Source of the DNA: Deltaproteobacteria bacterium
GTDB taxonomy: Bacteria; Myxococcota_A; Polyangia; Polyangiales; Houyiibacteriaceae
Length of the DNA stretch: 64,000 bases
Reading direction: 5' to 3'
Assembly: GCA_017644045.1 (NCBI GenBank)
Contig: JAEPMI010000013.1
Span: 186,001-250,000 of the forward strand
The notes under the pieces are model-generated. The model saw only the letters and a program-made list of their open reading frames with translations, did not search any database and was not told the origin of the DNA. Of this stretch, positions 17,473 to 26,315 are shown in pieces. A program made the position numbers and the translations under genes. Numbering within the stretch: position 1 is the stretch's first letter; each line of letters begins with the position of its first letter.

Positions 17473-18423
17473 ATGCCGAAGCTCCGCCTTTTTCTCGCCC
17501 TCGCCCTTCCCGCCCTCGGCTGCGCATCCGCGGGCGCGCTCCCGCCCCAGGCGATCGAGCACAACCGGCTCGGCGCCGAGCGGCTCGAGGCCGGCCGCCT
17601 CGACGACGCCGAGGCCCGCTTTCGACTGGCCCTCGAGTTCCATCCCGGCTTCGCCGAGCCCCACGCGAACCTGGGCCTCGTGATGCTCGAGCGGGAGGAC
17701 CTGGCCGAGGCGGAGCACTGCTTCCGCGCGGCCATCCGGATCGACCCGGACTTCGACGAGGCGTGGGCCAACCTCGGCGTCGTCTTGCTTCGGATGGGCC
17801 GCGTGGACGACGCGACCCGCGCCTTCGAGGAGGCCCTGGCCATCGACCCGGGCCACGTCGGTGCGCGGCGGAACCTCGCGGACGTGTGGATGATGCGGCA
17901 GGACTTCGCCCAGGCCCGGGCGCACCTGATGCGGCTGGTGCAGCTCGTGGACCGACCGGGGAGCCCGGAGTGGGCGCGGGCGAACGGCATGCTGGCCTAC
18001 GCGGAGCTCCGGCTGGGGCGCCCGGAGGCGGCTCGGGCGCGGGCCGATCGGGTGCTCGCCTCGAAGGACCAGGAGCCGATCGCTCGGACGGTGCGGGGGA
18101 TCCTGCAGGCGGAGGCCGGTGAGGTGGCCGAGGCGCGTGTCGATTTCGAGACGGCCGCGAGCGACCCACTCGTGGGGTGGGACGCGCGGCTCCGGCTCGC
18201 GGCCCTCGACGTGGCGACCGGGCGGCTGCGCTCGGCCCACCAGCGGCTCTCGCGGCTCCAGCGGGAGCAGCCCGACGCGCCGGCGGCCTGGCTGGTCGCC
18301 GCGCACCTGGCCCTCGCCGAAGAGGACCGAGCCGCCGCCCGAGCACATGCCGAGCGGGCGCTGGCTCTGGCTCCCGGTTTGGGGGCGGCCGAGGGACTGC
18401 TCTCACGGCTGGCAGAGGAGTGA
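17473..18423 (+). CDS. Tetratricopeptide-repeat lipoprotein
   Basis: This 316-residue protein starts at the ATG giving MPKLRLFLALALPALGCASA, a lipoprotein signal with Cys17. At least three canonical TPRs follow (NRLGAERLEAGRLDDAEARF, PHANLGLVMLEREDLAEAEH, AWANLGVVLLRMGRVDDATR). More diverged repeats run to the end (ANGMLAYAELRLGRPEAARA, AAWLVAAHLALAEEDRAAAR). TPR solenoids hold protein partners, and comparable lipoproteins assist outer-membrane or pilus assembly. The partner here is unknown. It is separated from the downstream chemoreceptor by 80 bases. Confidence 0.85.
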   Translation: MPKLRLFLALALPALGCASAGALPPQAIEHNRLGAERLEAGRLDDAEARFRLALEFHPGFAEPHANLGLVMLEREDLAEAEHCFRAAIRIDPDFDEAWANLGVVLLRMGRVDDATRAFEEALAIDPGHVGARRNLADVWMMRQDFAQARAHLMRLVQLVDRPGSPEWARANGMLAYAELRLGRPEAARARADRVLASKDQEPIARTVRGILQAEAGEVAEARVDFETAASDPLVGWDARLRLAALDVATGRLRSAHQRLSRLQREQPDAPAAWLVAAHLALAEEDRAAARAHAERALALAPGLGAAEGLLSRLAEE

Positions 18424-18503
18424 GGAGCGCTTCCCACGTTCCTTGATCCCAAAGGCTGCGCCGGCCTACCCTCTTGCGACGCTGGGTCTTCCGGCGATTC
18501 CGC

Positions 18504-20201
18504 ATGGCCGACCGCATTCTCAAGAGCACCTTCTTCTTCCCTGGACTCCTGGTCGCGATCGCTGGCATCGGACTGGTTGCCGCGTTCGGTCCGGCAGCGA
18601 GCATGGGTCTCGTCGCCCTGGCGGGCGCGATCGGCTTGGTCGGTGGTCTGATCATCGCCGCCGGCATGGGCGGCGCGGTGCCCGCGCAGGAGGTACAGCC
18701 GGACGAGGGTCGCCTGGCGGAGCTCACCAAGGAGCTCGACGCCGCGCGCGCCAAGGCGGAAGCGGCCGCCGATCTCCGCAGCGAGCTCGAGAGGACCAAG
18801 TCGAAGCTCGCCACCGCCGAGGAGCTCGGCTCGAAGCTCGACGCCGTGCGCGACGAGCTGCGCTCGGCCGAGAAGATCTCGTCGGACGCCGAAGGAAGCC
18901 TGAGCGCCGCCCGCCGCGAGATGCTCGATGCCGAGCAGATCATCCGCGACAACGTCGACCAGCTCTCGGGGGATCTCGGCGAGCAGATGGCCGCGGTCGA
19001 GCAGACCACGACGTCGATGACTCAGATCGCGTCGGCGCTGCAGGACCTGGCGTCGAACGTCGAGGCGCTGGCTTCGAGCGCCGAGGAGAGCTCCAGCTCG
19101 ATCCTCGAGATGACCGCGACCAACGACGAGGTCGCCGAGAACATGTCGAACCTCGGCGCCTCGGTGCGCGAGACGGTCTCGTCGATCGAGGAGATGGCCT
19201 ACTCCATCAAGGAGGTCGCGCGAAACGTCGACGCCCTCTCGCTCACGGCCGAGGAGACCTCCTCGTCGATGAACCAGATGGACGTCTCCATCGACCAGGT
19301 TCAGTCGAACGCCAACGAGACCGCGCGCCTCTCCGAGGAGGTCGCGAGCGACGCCGAGAAGGGCGCCGAGTCGATCCTCCGCATCATCAACGAGATCAAC
19401 CGCATCAAGGAGACCTCGAGCGAGGCCGTGAGCGTCATCTCGAACCTCGGCAGCCGCATCGAGGCCATCGGCGACATTCTCAACGTCATCGACGACGTGG
19501 CCGAGCAGACCAATCTCCTCGCGCTCAACGCCGCCATCATCGCCGCGCAGGCGGGCGAGCACGGCAAGGGCTTCGCCGTCGTCGCCGACGAGATCAAGGA
19601 CCTCGCCGAGCGCGCCGGCGCCTCCACCAAGGAGATCGCCGAGCTCATCAAGACCATTCAGGCGGAGTCGAAGAACGCCATCCAGGCCGTGGAGCGCGGC
19701 GCGAGTACGGTCGACAGCGGCGTGCTGGTGAGCGCCGAGGCCGAGCGGGCGCTCAAGAAGATCCTCGAGTCCTCCCAGAAGTCGACCAGCATGGTCCGCG
19801 CCATCGCTCGCGCGACGGTCGAGCAGGCGAAGGGCTCCAAGCAGGTCACGGACGCCATCGGCCGCATCGCCGAGACGGTGCAGCAGATCGCCGCCGCCAC
19901 CGCCGAGCAGGCCCGCGGCTCGGAGCTGATCATGAAGAGCGCCGAGAAGATGCGCCTCATCACCCAGCACGTGGAGCGCTCGAGTCAGGAGCAGGCCCGC
20001 GGTGGCCGTCAGATCTCGCAGGCCATCGAGGACATCTCCAACATGGTCAACCACCTCCACCAGTCGCACCGGGCTCAGGCGCGTGGCTCCGAGCAGACCC
20101 TCGCCGCCGCGCGTCGCATCCAGGAGCTCACTCGTGAGTCCGAGGGCCGGGTGCGCCAGATGACCCAGGCCGCCGACCGCCTGAAGAGGGCGGCGGAGTA
20201 G
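18504..20201 (+). CDS. Methyl-accepting chemotaxis protein without a periplasmic sensor
   Basis: The 565-residue product has two closely spaced membrane segments near the N-terminus ([20 protein letters not shown] and [20 protein letters not shown]). There is no room for a periplasmic ligand domain. A long coiled coil follows. The signalling hairpin tip is [20 protein letters not shown] with [12 protein letters not shown]; the usual EAAR of the tip is IAAQ here, a variant also known in myxobacterial receptors. It should signal to CheA/CheW from the inner membrane, probably sensing internal state. No che genes lie nearby. The ATG at 18504 is preferred to an upstream in-frame ATG at 18474. Confidence 0.88.
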   Translation: MADRILKSTFFFPGLLVAIAGIGLVAAFGPAASMGLVALAGAIGLVGGLIIAAGMGGAVPAQEVQPDEGRLAELTKELDAARAKAEAAADLRSELERTKSKLATAEELGSKLDAVRDELRSAEKISSDAEGSLSAARREMLDAEQIIRDNVDQLSGDLGEQMAAVEQTTTSMTQIASALQDLASNVEALASSAEESSSSILEMTATNDEVAENMSNLGASVRETVSSIEEMAYSIKEVARNVDALSLTAEETSSSMNQMDVSIDQVQSNANETARLSEEVASDAEKGAESILRIINEINRIKETSSEAVSVISNLGSRIEAIGDILNVIDDVAEQTNLLALNAAIIAAQAGEHGKGFAVVADEIKDLAERAGASTKEIAELIKTIQAESKNAIQAVERGASTVDSGVLVSAEAERALKKILESSQKSTSMVRAIARATVEQAKGSKQVTDAIGRIAETVQQIAAATAEQARGSELIMKSAEKMRLITQHVERSSQEQARGGRQISQAIEDISNMVNHLHQSHRAQARGSEQTLAAARRIQELTRESEGRVRQMTQAADRLKRAAE

Positions 20202-20264
20202 CCCCCCACGATCCCGATGGGTCGCGTGGCAGTCGCACCCGATAGGGGTCAAGCTCCCTGACGC

Positions 20265-20636
20265 ATGTTCGGCATCGGATCCGGAGAGCTGATCCTCATC
20301 GCCCTGGTGGTGCTCATCGCCGTGGGGCCCAAGCGCATGCCTCAGCTGATGAAGGCCGTGGGCAAGGGGATGCGCGACCTGCGGAAGGCGTCGACGGACC
20401 TGCGCAAGCAGTCCGGCCTGGATGATCTGATGCGGGAGGACCCGCTGGGGGTCCGGGAGCTCGAGCGGGAGATCCGCCGACCGGTCGCGCCGCAGCGCAA
20501 TCAGAAGCTCACCGCGGAGATGCGCAAGAGCGAGTCGCCGACCGCGGGCGTGGACGTGGCGTTGGCCCGGCACCGGCTCGAAGCCGAGGCGGAGCGAAAG
20601 GCCGAGGACGCGGACGAGGACGAGGTCGCCTCATGA
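20265..20636 (+). CDS. tatA/tatB: Twin-arginine translocase subunit TatA/TatB
   Basis: This 123-residue protein has the TatA/B layout: one N-terminal membrane helix (FGIGSGELILIALVVLIAVG), the PKRMPQL hinge, an amphipathic helix (MKAVGKGMRDLRKASTDL) and a charged disordered tail. The Glu in the membrane segment and the length lean toward TatB, but TatA and TatB cannot be separated firmly here. It overlaps tatC by ATGA, so the two are co-translated. It functions in export of folded proteins across the inner membrane. Confidence 0.9.
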   Translation: MFGIGSGELILIALVVLIAVGPKRMPQLMKAVGKGMRDLRKASTDLRKQSGLDDLMREDPLGVRELEREIRRPVAPQRNQKLTAEMRKSESPTAGVDVALARHRLEAEAERKAEDADEDEVAS

Positions 20637-21442
20637 GCGACGACGACGAGCTCGAGAGCGCCGTCCCCGGTCCGGAGGACGACGTCGAGATGGGCTTCTT
20701 CGAGCACCTCGGCGAGCTGCGGATGCGGCTCGTCCGCGGGGTGATCGGGATCATCCCCGGAGTGGTGGTCGCCTGGGCGTACAAGGAGACGCTGCTCGAG
20801 TGGTTCCTCGCGCCGCTGGTCCACGCCTACGACAAGCTCGGGCTCGGGGAGCCGGAGATCCACTTCGCGAACCCGGTCGAGCCCTTCATCGGCTACCTGA
20901 AGATCGCGATCGTCTGTGGCCTGGTCGGCTCCGCGCCATGGCTCTTCTACCAGCTATGGGCGTTCATCTCGCCCGGGCTCTACAAGCGCGAGAAGCTGAT
21001 GGCGATCCCCTTCGTCTTCTTCTCGACGCTCTGCTTCGCGGGCGGCGCCATCTTCGGCTACTCGATCGTCTTCCCGATGGGCTTCGAGACCCTGCTCGGG
21101 TTCGCCGGGCTCCTACCGGAGCAGTCGATCACGATGACCCCGACGATCATGCTCGGGGAGTACCTCGGCTTCTCGACGCGCCTCCTGCTCGCGTTCGGCG
21201 TCGTCTTCGAGGTGCCGGTGGTGGTCGTGATGCTCTCGACGGCGGGCATCGTCACGCCGAAGCAGCTCGTCCAGTTCGGGCGCTGGTGGGTGATCATCGC
21301 CGCGATCCTCTCGGCGGTCCTGACGCCTCAGGACGTGGGCTCGATGATCGTGATGCTCTTCCCGCTCATCGGGCTCTACTTCGGGTCCATCCCCCTCGCC
21401 TGGCTGCTCAAGAAGCGCAGCAAGGACAAGAAGGCCGACTAA
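20633..21442 (+). CDS. tatC: Twin-arginine translocase subunit TatC
   Basis: A 269-residue polytopic membrane protein with the TatC hallmarks: an acidic cytoplasmic N-terminus with FFEHLGELRMRLVRG (the signal-recognition Glu-Leu-Arg-Arg region), the FANPVEPFIGYLKIA segment, PWLFYQLWAFISPGLYKRE, and six predicted membrane helices. It binds twin-arginine signal peptides in the Tat complex. It overlaps the upstream tatA/B gene by four bases. Confidence 0.95.
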   Translation: MSDDDELESAVPGPEDDVEMGFFEHLGELRMRLVRGVIGIIPGVVVAWAYKETLLEWFLAPLVHAYDKLGLGEPEIHFANPVEPFIGYLKIAIVCGLVGSAPWLFYQLWAFISPGLYKREKLMAIPFVFFSTLCFAGGAIFGYSIVFPMGFETLLGFAGLLPEQSITMTPTIMLGEYLGFSTRLLLAFGVVFEVPVVVVMLSTAGIVTPKQLVQFGRWWVIIAAILSAVLTPQDVGSMIVMLFPLIGLYFGSIPLAWLLKKRSKDKKAD

Positions 21443-21463
21443 GGCCTGTGGTGGTTCAGCTCT

Positions 21464-21510
21464 TGCCTCGCACAGAGTCACGGAGCCACGGAGGGCACAG
21501 AGGAGGGAGG
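21464..21510. repeat. GCCTCGCACAGAG dispersed repeat, copy 1 left arm
   Basis: Contains CTCGCACAGAGTCACGGAG followed by a CACGGAG/GGCACAGAGGAGG variant. It faces the right arm at 21598-21640 in inverted orientation, with about 90 bases of unremarkable sequence between. The same arm sequence recurs at 42681, 42803 (inverted) and, within a gene, at 27888. Confidence 0.75.
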
Positions 21511-21597
21511 ATCGGGTTTGGCGTCAGGCCTGCGTCCGGCCGTGCGCTTCGTAGTCAGCGGCCCGGTTGGACTCGCCCATCCCATTCACTCGTGTTT

Positions 21598-21640
21598 CCT
21601 CCGTGAACTCTGCGGCTCCGTGACTCTGTGCGAGGCAAAG
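21598..21640. repeat. GCCTCGCACAGAG dispersed repeat, copy 1 right arm
   Basis: Reverse complement of the left arm: CCTCCGTGAACTCTGCGG, then CTCCGTGACTCTGTGCGAGG. With 21464-21510 it forms a long imperfect inverted repeat filling the 240-base gap between tatC and the convergent CRP-like gene. No gene is visible in this gap. Confidence 0.75.
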
Positions 21641-21682
21641 CTGCACCGCCTCGGACCGAAGCCCGAACGGGGAGGAGAGAAG

Positions 21683-22327
21683 TCAGTCCCCGAACTTCTC
21701 CCGCATCTGCAGGAACTCGAGGAACTCGTGGAGGCGCATCGTGTCGGGGATGCGCATGAAGCCCTCGGGCGTCTGCTCGACGATCTTGAGGCGACCGAGG
21801 CGCTGCATCACGGCGTCGACCTCGCCCTCGGAGAGGCCGATCTGAGTGGCGAGGCCGGCGGTGTCGAGCGGCACCAGGATCGATCCGTCGCCCGCCTGCT
21901 CACCGTTGTACTCGGCCTCGTGGGCGAGCCCGAGGATCACTCGGGCCTTCGGGTCCCGGTGCATCAGGATGTCGATGAGGGTGTTCGCGCTGTCGAGGCG
22001 GCGGGCCAGGCGCTTGATCAGCCGGACCGCGATCTCGAGGTTGTTCATGATCATCGACCCGAAGGTCTGGGCGTCGATGACGAGCATCTTCGCGTCCTCG
22101 ATGACCTCGGCGCTCGCGGTGCGCGGCTTGCCATTGAGGATGGCCATCTCCCCGAAGAAGTCGCCGGGGCCGAGGATCGCGAGCTGCTTCTCCTGACCCT
22201 TCACCTCGGTGAAGATCCGGACGCGGCCCGTCTGGATCACGTACATCTTGTCCCCCGCGTCTCCGTCGCGAAAGAGCACGGAGCCGGGCGTGTGTTGCTG
22301 GACCAGCTGGGCGAGCTTTTCGGCCAT
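21683..22327 (-). CDS. CRP/FNR-like cyclic-nucleotide-binding protein
   Basis: The 214-residue protein starts at 22327 (MAEKLAQLVQQHTPGSVLFR). It has a full cyclic-nucleotide-binding beta-roll: DGDAGDKMYVIQTGRVRIFT, then the phosphate-binding loop GPGDFFGEMAILNGKPRTAS. A long helix and a C-terminal winged-helix-like part follow (TAGLATQIGLSEGEVDAVMQ, LKIVEQTPEGF). The cassette has FFGEMAI and RTAS, close to the cAMP/cGMP-binding consensus. It may be a transcription factor, though the DNA-reading helix is unusual. An upstream in-frame stretch from 22555 is a shadow of the neighbouring gene. Confidence 0.85.
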   Translation of the reverse strand: MAEKLAQLVQQHTPGSVLFRDGDAGDKMYVIQTGRVRIFTEVKGQEKQLAILGPGDFFGEMAILNGKPRTASAEVIEDAKMLVIDAQTFGSMIMNNLEIAVRLIKRLARRLDSANTLIDILMHRDPKARVILGLAHEAEYNGEQAGDGSILVPLDTAGLATQIGLSEGEVDAVMQRLGRLKIVEQTPEGFMRIPDTMRLHEFLEFLQMREKFGD

Positions 22328-22356
22328 GGATCCGGTTGTACGTCTTGGCCGCCGGA

Positions 22357-22995
22357 TCAGGCAACCATCGCCGCGAGGACGGCGGCGGTCGCCGGGGCCG
22401 CGCTGGGGTCGAGCGTGAGGTGCAGACGCAGCAGATCCAGGTCCGCGGGGCGGTCGACGTCGTACCAGGGCTCGGTCAGCGTCACGTCCGCGTTGCGCGC
22501 GATCGTCTCGGCCAGCGTGGTCGCGGTGGACCACCGGATCCCATCGAAGGACCACGGCGCCCGGCCGCCGACCAGGGCGTAGCCACCATCTGCCGTCGGA
22601 GTCAGGACCCGGTCGGCTCCGCTCTCGGTGACCCGGCGGAGCAGTCGCTCCGGGAGCGTCGGTACGTCGCTGCCGATGAGGTAGGCCGCGTCGGCATGGG
22701 CGCGAAGGTGGGCGAGCGCGTGGGCCATCCGCTCGCCGAGGTCGTCGCCGGCTTGCGGTTCGAGCGCGACGGTCGCCAGCTCGGGGTCGCCGAGGACCGA
22801 CTCGAAGGTCGGGTGATCGAGCGGCCCGGCCACGAAGAGCGTCACCGGCGCCAGTCGGCTGGCTCGGGTCAGGACGTCGCGGAGAAAGGCGGTGTGGAGG
22901 CGAGCCGCGCCTTCGGCACCGAGCGCAGGGATCAGCCGAGTCTTGGTCTCGCCCGGGATCGGAGCTCGAGCGAAGACGCCGATCGCCGCCCTCAC
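22357..22995 (-). CDS. DUF2064 / TIGR04282-type glycosyltransferase-like protein
   Basis: Starts at GTG 22995, overlapping the stop of the upstream GT2 gene (GTGA). The 212-residue product begins VRAAIGVFARAPIPGETKTR and continues with the family blocks YLIGSDVPTLPERLL and RVLTPTADGGYALVG. These are nucleotide-sugar-binding-like motifs of the TIGR04282 family. This family is typically encoded beside a TIGR04283-like GT2, as here. The donor and acceptor are unknown. Confidence 0.85.
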   Translation of the reverse strand: MRAAIGVFARAPIPGETKTRLIPALGAEGAARLHTAFLRDVLTRASRLAPVTLFVAGPLDHPTFESVLGDPELATVALEPQAGDDLGERMAHALAHLRAHADAAYLIGSDVPTLPERLLRRVTESGADRVLTPTADGGYALVGGRAPWSFDGIRWSTATTLAETIARNADVTLTEPWYDVDRPADLDLLRLHLTLDPSAAPATAAVLAAMVA

Positions 22996-23708
22996 GATGC
23001 CGTCCGAGGTCGGAGGGTCTCGCGGGTCAGGAGCCAGAGGATCTTCGCACCCGCGGAGACGCTCCCGCGAATGGTGCCGCTCACCTTGGAGCGACCGCCG
23101 CGCCGGTTCCGATAGCGGACCGCGACCTCGGCGCAGGGGATGCCCCGCCGAGCGGCCGCGAGCTGCATCTCGACGGTCCAGCCCCAGTTGCGGTCGCGCA
23201 TCTGCAGGGCCTCGAGGGCTTCCCATCGGATCGCTCGGAAGGGGCCGAGATCGCTGAAGCGTTCGCCATAGACCCAGTGAATCCACCGGCACGCCAGCGC
23301 GTTGCCGACCCGCTGGGGGGCGGTGAGGCTGCCGCGCTCGGAGTCCCCGCGCGTCCGCGAGCCGATCACGAGCGCCGCCCCGGAGCGCAGCGGGTCGAGC
23401 AGGAGGTCGAGCTCGGAGGGATCGTCGCTCCCGTCGCCGTCGAGAAAGACCACCACGTCCGGCGGATCGGCCGCGAGGTGCGCGAGCGCCGCGAGACAGG
23501 CCGCGCCGTAGCCCCGCTCTGGTTCGCGGATCACCTCGGCGCCGGCGTTCGCGGCGACCTCGGCGGTGCGATCGGTCGACCCGTTGTCCGCGACGATCAC
23601 CCGGCGAGCGGTGTCGGGGATGGCGGCGATCACCGCTCCGAGCGCCTCTTCTTCGTCGAGGGCCGGGATGACCACGTCGACGGTGGGTCGCTCGGACAAG
23701 GGCGTCAT
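22992..23708 (-). CDS. Family 2 glycosyltransferase
   Basis: The 238-residue product (from ATG 23708) is a GT2 fold with VDVVIPALDEEEALGAVIAA, VIVADNGSTDRTAEVAANAG, and the metal-binding DGDGSDDPSELD in the DxD position. GSRTRGD and GPFRAIRWEAL correspond to acceptor-site blocks of dolichol-phosphate-mannose-synthase-like enzymes. No large C-terminal membrane domain follows. It is translationally coupled to the DUF2064 gene, so the two likely make or modify one lipid- or surface-linked sugar. Confidence 0.88.
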   Translation of the reverse strand: MTPLSERPTVDVVIPALDEEEALGAVIAAIPDTARRVIVADNGSTDRTAEVAANAGAEVIREPERGYGAACLAALAHLAADPPDVVVFLDGDGSDDPSELDLLLDPLRSGAALVIGSRTRGDSERGSLTAPQRVGNALACRWIHWVYGERFSDLGPFRAIRWEALEALQMRDRNWGWTVEMQLAAARRGIPCAEVAVRYRNRRGGRSKVSGTIRGSVSAGAKILWLLTRETLRPRTAS

Positions 23709-23746
23709 CGAGGGGGCGTATGCGCGTGAGAGCAAGACGTTGCGGG

Positions 23747-24142
23747 TCAGCGCGCCATCACCGAGAGTGACTGCAGATAGCCGATCAGGGCGTCCAACTG
23801 GGCGGGCGCCAGCTCGTAGGTCGGCATGACGGTGCCTTCGTAACCTGGGACGCGCACGGCCTCGGGCTCGGTGAGCGCTTCGCGCAGGTAGTCGGCATCG
23901 ACCACCACGGTGCGTCCGTCGGGGAGGGTGCGGCTCTCACCGGCCACGCCATTCAGCGCCGGACCGACACTGGGTCCACCATCGATGCGGTGGCAGGCGA
24001 AGCAGCCCTGACTCTGGAAGAGCTGCTCACCCCACTCGAGGTCGGTCGAACCGGCCGGGGGCCCGATCGGCGTCGGCTCGGGCCGGGGCTCGTCATCGCC
24101 GCAGGCAGCGAGGAGCACGATCAGGAGGAGCAGGCGGAACAT
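23747..24142 (-). CDS. Monoheme cytochrome c lipoprotein
   Basis: A 131-residue protein with a lipobox signal (MFRLLLLIVLLAACGDD, Cys14), a Pro-rich spacer and a single class I cytochrome c domain. The heme site is GCFACH, and the distal Met ligand is probably in GTVMPTYELAPAQLDALIGY. The arrangement of the C-terminal domain is like the heme domain fused to subunit II of caa3 oxidases. It is probably an electron carrier tethered at the membrane. No oxidase genes are next to it. Confidence 0.9.
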   Translation of the reverse strand: MFRLLLLIVLLAACGDDEPRPEPTPIGPPAGSTDLEWGEQLFQSQGCFACHRIDGGPSVGPALNGVAGESRTLPDGRTVVVDADYLREALTEPEAVRVPGYEGTVMPTYELAPAQLDALIGYLQSLSVMAR

Positions 24143-24178
24143 CGGTGGTCGGTCGGAGGCGTGGGCTCAAACGCGATC

Positions 24179-24206
24179 GGCCCGCGCCTCTGAGGAAGCG
24201 CGGGCC
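24179..24206 (-). terminator. Hairpin downstream of rpsU
   Basis: GGCCCGCGC pairs perfectly with GCGCGGGCC around a 10-base loop. It lies 24 bases beyond the rpsU stop in the direction of transcription, and on that strand is followed by GATCGCGTTTGAG, a weak T-tract. It also separates rpsU from the cytochrome gene. Confidence 0.6.
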
Positions 24207-24230
24207 AGTGTCGTCATCGATGGAGAGCGC

Positions 24231-24473
24231 TCAGCGCTCCATGCGGACGCGCTTGCGACGGCGGCGCGCGGCCTCCGCCTCCTTCTTACGCTTCCGAACG
24301 GACGGCTTCATGTAGTGCCGGCGGCGCTTCAGCTCGCGAAGGATGCCCTCGGAGGCCATCTTCCGCTTGAGGTGCTTGACGGCTCGCTCGAGTCCGCGGT
24401 CACCGACCTGAACCTCGACGGGCTTGCAGGTGATCGCCTCGCCGAGCTCGTTGTTCTTGCTGGTCTCAGTCAT
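24231..24473 (-). CDS. rpsU: Small ribosomal subunit protein bS21
   Basis: This 80-residue, very basic protein matches S21: EVQVGDRGLERAVKHLKRKM, then GILRELKRRRHYMKPSVRKR and a KRKKEAEAARRRRKRVR tail. S21 joins the 30S subunit late and helps initiation. The start at 24473 adds a short N-terminal extension (MTETSKNNELGEAITCK) compared with the shortest family members. A hairpin lies just downstream. Confidence 0.92.
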   Translation of the reverse strand: MTETSKNNELGEAITCKPVEVQVGDRGLERAVKHLKRKMASEGILRELKRRRHYMKPSVRKRKKEAEAARRRRKRVRMER

Positions 24474-24561
24474 CGAAGGACGCGCACCCTGGCACGCGGG
24501 CTGCGAGGGCGCAAGCACCCGATGCATGCGATCCATCACGGTTCGCCGGATCCGGCACGGC

Positions 24562-24816
24562 TCAGTGGCCGAGTCGGTCGCAGGCGGCGGTGCTGCCCTG
24601 GAAGCAGGCTGCCTCCAGGGCGGGTTGGTCCATGTCGTCGAGCTCCTGCTCGCCGAGCGCCGGCAGCGGCTCGTCTTCCTCCGGCTCCTCGGCCAGCGGC
24701 TCCGCTTCCTCGGGCTCGGCGGGTTCCGCTTCTTGGGGCTCGGCGGCGGCGGGGGCTTCTTCCTCGCTCGGCCCACAGGCCAGCGCGAGGAGCAGGAGCA
24801 GGGCGAGGGCTCTCAT
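24562..24816 (-). CDS. Small acidic lipoprotein with a Sel1-like C-terminal motif
   Basis: This 84-residue protein has a lipobox signal (MRALALLLLLALACGPSEEE, Cys14), then about 35 residues of Glu/Pro/Ala repeats. The ending ALEAACFQGSTAACDRLGH resembles one Sel1-like repeat (ACxxGxxxACxxLG). Its ATG overlaps the stop of the endonuclease-fold gene upstream (ATGA), so it is probably co-translated with it. Function unknown. Confidence 0.7.
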   Translation of the reverse strand: MRALALLLLLALACGPSEEEAPAAAEPQEAEPAEPEEAEPLAEEPEEDEPLPALGEQELDDMDQPALEAACFQGSTAACDRLGH

Positions 24817-25643
24817 GGGGTCAGGTCTGCCATGACCCCGTAGTGATCGGAAGGGTGGATCCCGTCGACGGCCTGGTCGAAGACCCGCTGGACGGCGACG
24901 GGCCTGCCGTGGCCATCGAACGAGGGGCCGCGCACGAGGATGTAGTCGATGCGCCTCGGCGGCTCGTGGTGCTCGCTGGCGAAGGGGTTGGTCTGGCCAT
25001 CGAAGGTGACCGAGGGCTGGGGTTCGGCGTACTGCCAGACATCGGCGAAGCGAACGCTCTCGGGCTCACCGAGGGTCGTGTAGCCGAGCAGGTAGCGGAT
25101 CTCGTCGGACTCGGGCTCCGCGTTCAAGTCGCCCATGAGGATCGGTGGGTAGCGCCCGTCGGCTGGGGCTTCGGCCGCGATGAGGGACGCCAGCGCCTTC
25201 ACCTGCTGGACCCGGACGTGGCCCTCGTCGAGCTTCCAGTTGAGGTGGGTGACGAAGACGTCGACCGGTCCGAGCGGCGCTTCGACCACGGCGTGGAGCA
25301 CGCTCCGCTGCTGGTCGCTGATGTCGGCGCCGGGGAGCGGATGGGTCCGGTGCTCACGGATCGGATGCGGGCTCACCAGCGCGTTCCCGAAGGTCATCCG
25401 GTGGCCGCTCGGCACCCAATCCCGGGTGAGATCGTGGCCCTCGCCGTACACCCAGTGCCGCCCGCCGGCGACCTCGGTGGCCTGGTTCTGCGCGCCCTTC
25501 GGCGTCTCCAGGCAGAGCACTTCCTGGAGGCCCAGGAGATCGGGTGCGAGGCGATCGACCTCCGCGGCCACGATCGGCATCCGCTTTTGCCATGGGCCGC
25601 TCTTGTTCCAGAGGTTCAGGGTCGCGACTCGGAGCCGATCCAT
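24813..25643 (-). CDS. Endonuclease/exonuclease/phosphatase-family protein
   Basis: The 276-residue protein has the EEP fold motifs in order: VATLNLWNKSG, LLGLQEVL (metal-binding Glu), DVFVTHLNWKL (catalytic His), LMGDLNAEPES (Asp-Asn), FDGQ with RIDYILVRG, and HPSDHYGVMADL (final Asp-His). All expected catalytic residues are present. The substrate could be DNA, a phosphoinositide-like lipid or another phosphodiester. There is no signal peptide, so it is probably cytoplasmic. Coupled to a small lipoprotein gene. Confidence 0.88.
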   Translation of the reverse strand: MDRLRVATLNLWNKSGPWQKRMPIVAAEVDRLAPDLLGLQEVLCLETPKGAQNQATEVAGGRHWVYGEGHDLTRDWVPSGHRMTFGNALVSPHPIREHRTHPLPGADISDQQRSVLHAVVEAPLGPVDVFVTHLNWKLDEGHVRVQQVKALASLIAAEAPADGRYPPILMGDLNAEPESDEIRYLLGYTTLGEPESVRFADVWQYAEPQPSVTFDGQTNPFASEHHEPPRRIDYILVRGPSFDGHGRPVAVQRVFDQAVDGIHPSDHYGVMADLTP

Positions 25644-25658
25644 CGCGGATCCTCGACC

Positions 25659-26315
25659 TCAGCAGTCGCGGGTGAAGCAGCCGGTGCGGGTGGCGTCGAC
25701 CAGGCTCTCGGCGATGTCTCGCGCGAGCGGCTCGAAGGACTCCGCGCTGCCGGCGATGGCGACACGCACTGGCTCCACCTCTTCGTGGGCGAACTCGTCC
25801 TCTTCGCCGCAGCCGGACCAGAGCGAGTAGCCCCAGCCCTCGCCGGCTCTCCAGAGGTCGACGTAGATGTGCTGGCCCTCGCAGGCGAGGTGGGCGGCCG
25901 GGTCGAGGATCTCGACCGTGTGTCGGACCTCGACCGAGACGTCGTCGATCGCGCGCTGGAGCTCGAGGCTCAGGGACTCGGCCAGGGTTTCGTAGGCCAT
26001 CACGCGCTCGTCTTCCGGCAGGCTCATCCCGACGTCCTTGAACGAGATGTGCTGGAAGGGCAGCCCCTGCGGTCGGCTCATGTGGACCACGAAGGGCGAG
26101 TAGCTCGCTTCGTGTGCGGCGCCTTCGACGGCGGCGGTCTCCACCGCGGCGTTCGCCACCAGGGCCGCGGCTTCGGGGGCCGGGGGGTCGGCGCAGCCCA
26201 CCAGGAGCGCGAGGACGAGGAGCGTGCTGGGAACGAAAAAGCGCAAGACGAACGGAATCCGAGTCGGAAGACCGAGGATGCCACGAGAACGTCGCCGTGG
26301 CACACCGGATTCCAT
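25659..26315 (-). CDS. Putative lipoprotein of unknown function
   Basis: Up to 218 residues. A hydrophobic segment LRFFVPSTLLVLALLVGCAD with a lipobox Cys marks it as a lipoprotein. The mature part is acidic and has two blocks: SYSPFVVHMSRPQGLPFQHI, then VRHTVEILDPAAHLACEGQH with YVDLWRAGEGWGY. Cys residues near the end (SGCGEE, TGCFTRDC) could form disulfides. I recognise no family. The start is uncertain: the ATG at 26315 overlaps the divergent mobA-like start inside one CCATGG, so a TTG at 26246, just before the signal peptide, may be the true start. Confidence 0.6.
   Translation of the reverse strand: MESGVPRRRSRGILGLPTRIPFVLRFFVPSTLLVLALLVGCADPPAPEAAALVANAAVETAAVEGAAHEASYSPFVVHMSRPQGLPFQHISFKDVGMSLPEDERVMAYETLAESLSLELQRAIDDVSVEVRHTVEILDPAAHLACEGQHIYVDLWRAGEGWGYSLWSGCGEEDEFAHEEVEPVRVAIAGSAESFEPLARDIAESLVDATRTGCFTRDC

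Noticed and set aside
17997-20573. An 858-codon minus-strand frame over the chemoreceptor
   Set aside because: Antisense shadow of the chemoreceptor and TPR genes; repeats of Leu/Gly/Asp mirror the coiled coil.
21464-21640. A CRISPR array in the inverted repeats near tatC
   Set aside because: There are only two inverted arms, not direct repeats with unique spacers, and no cas genes.
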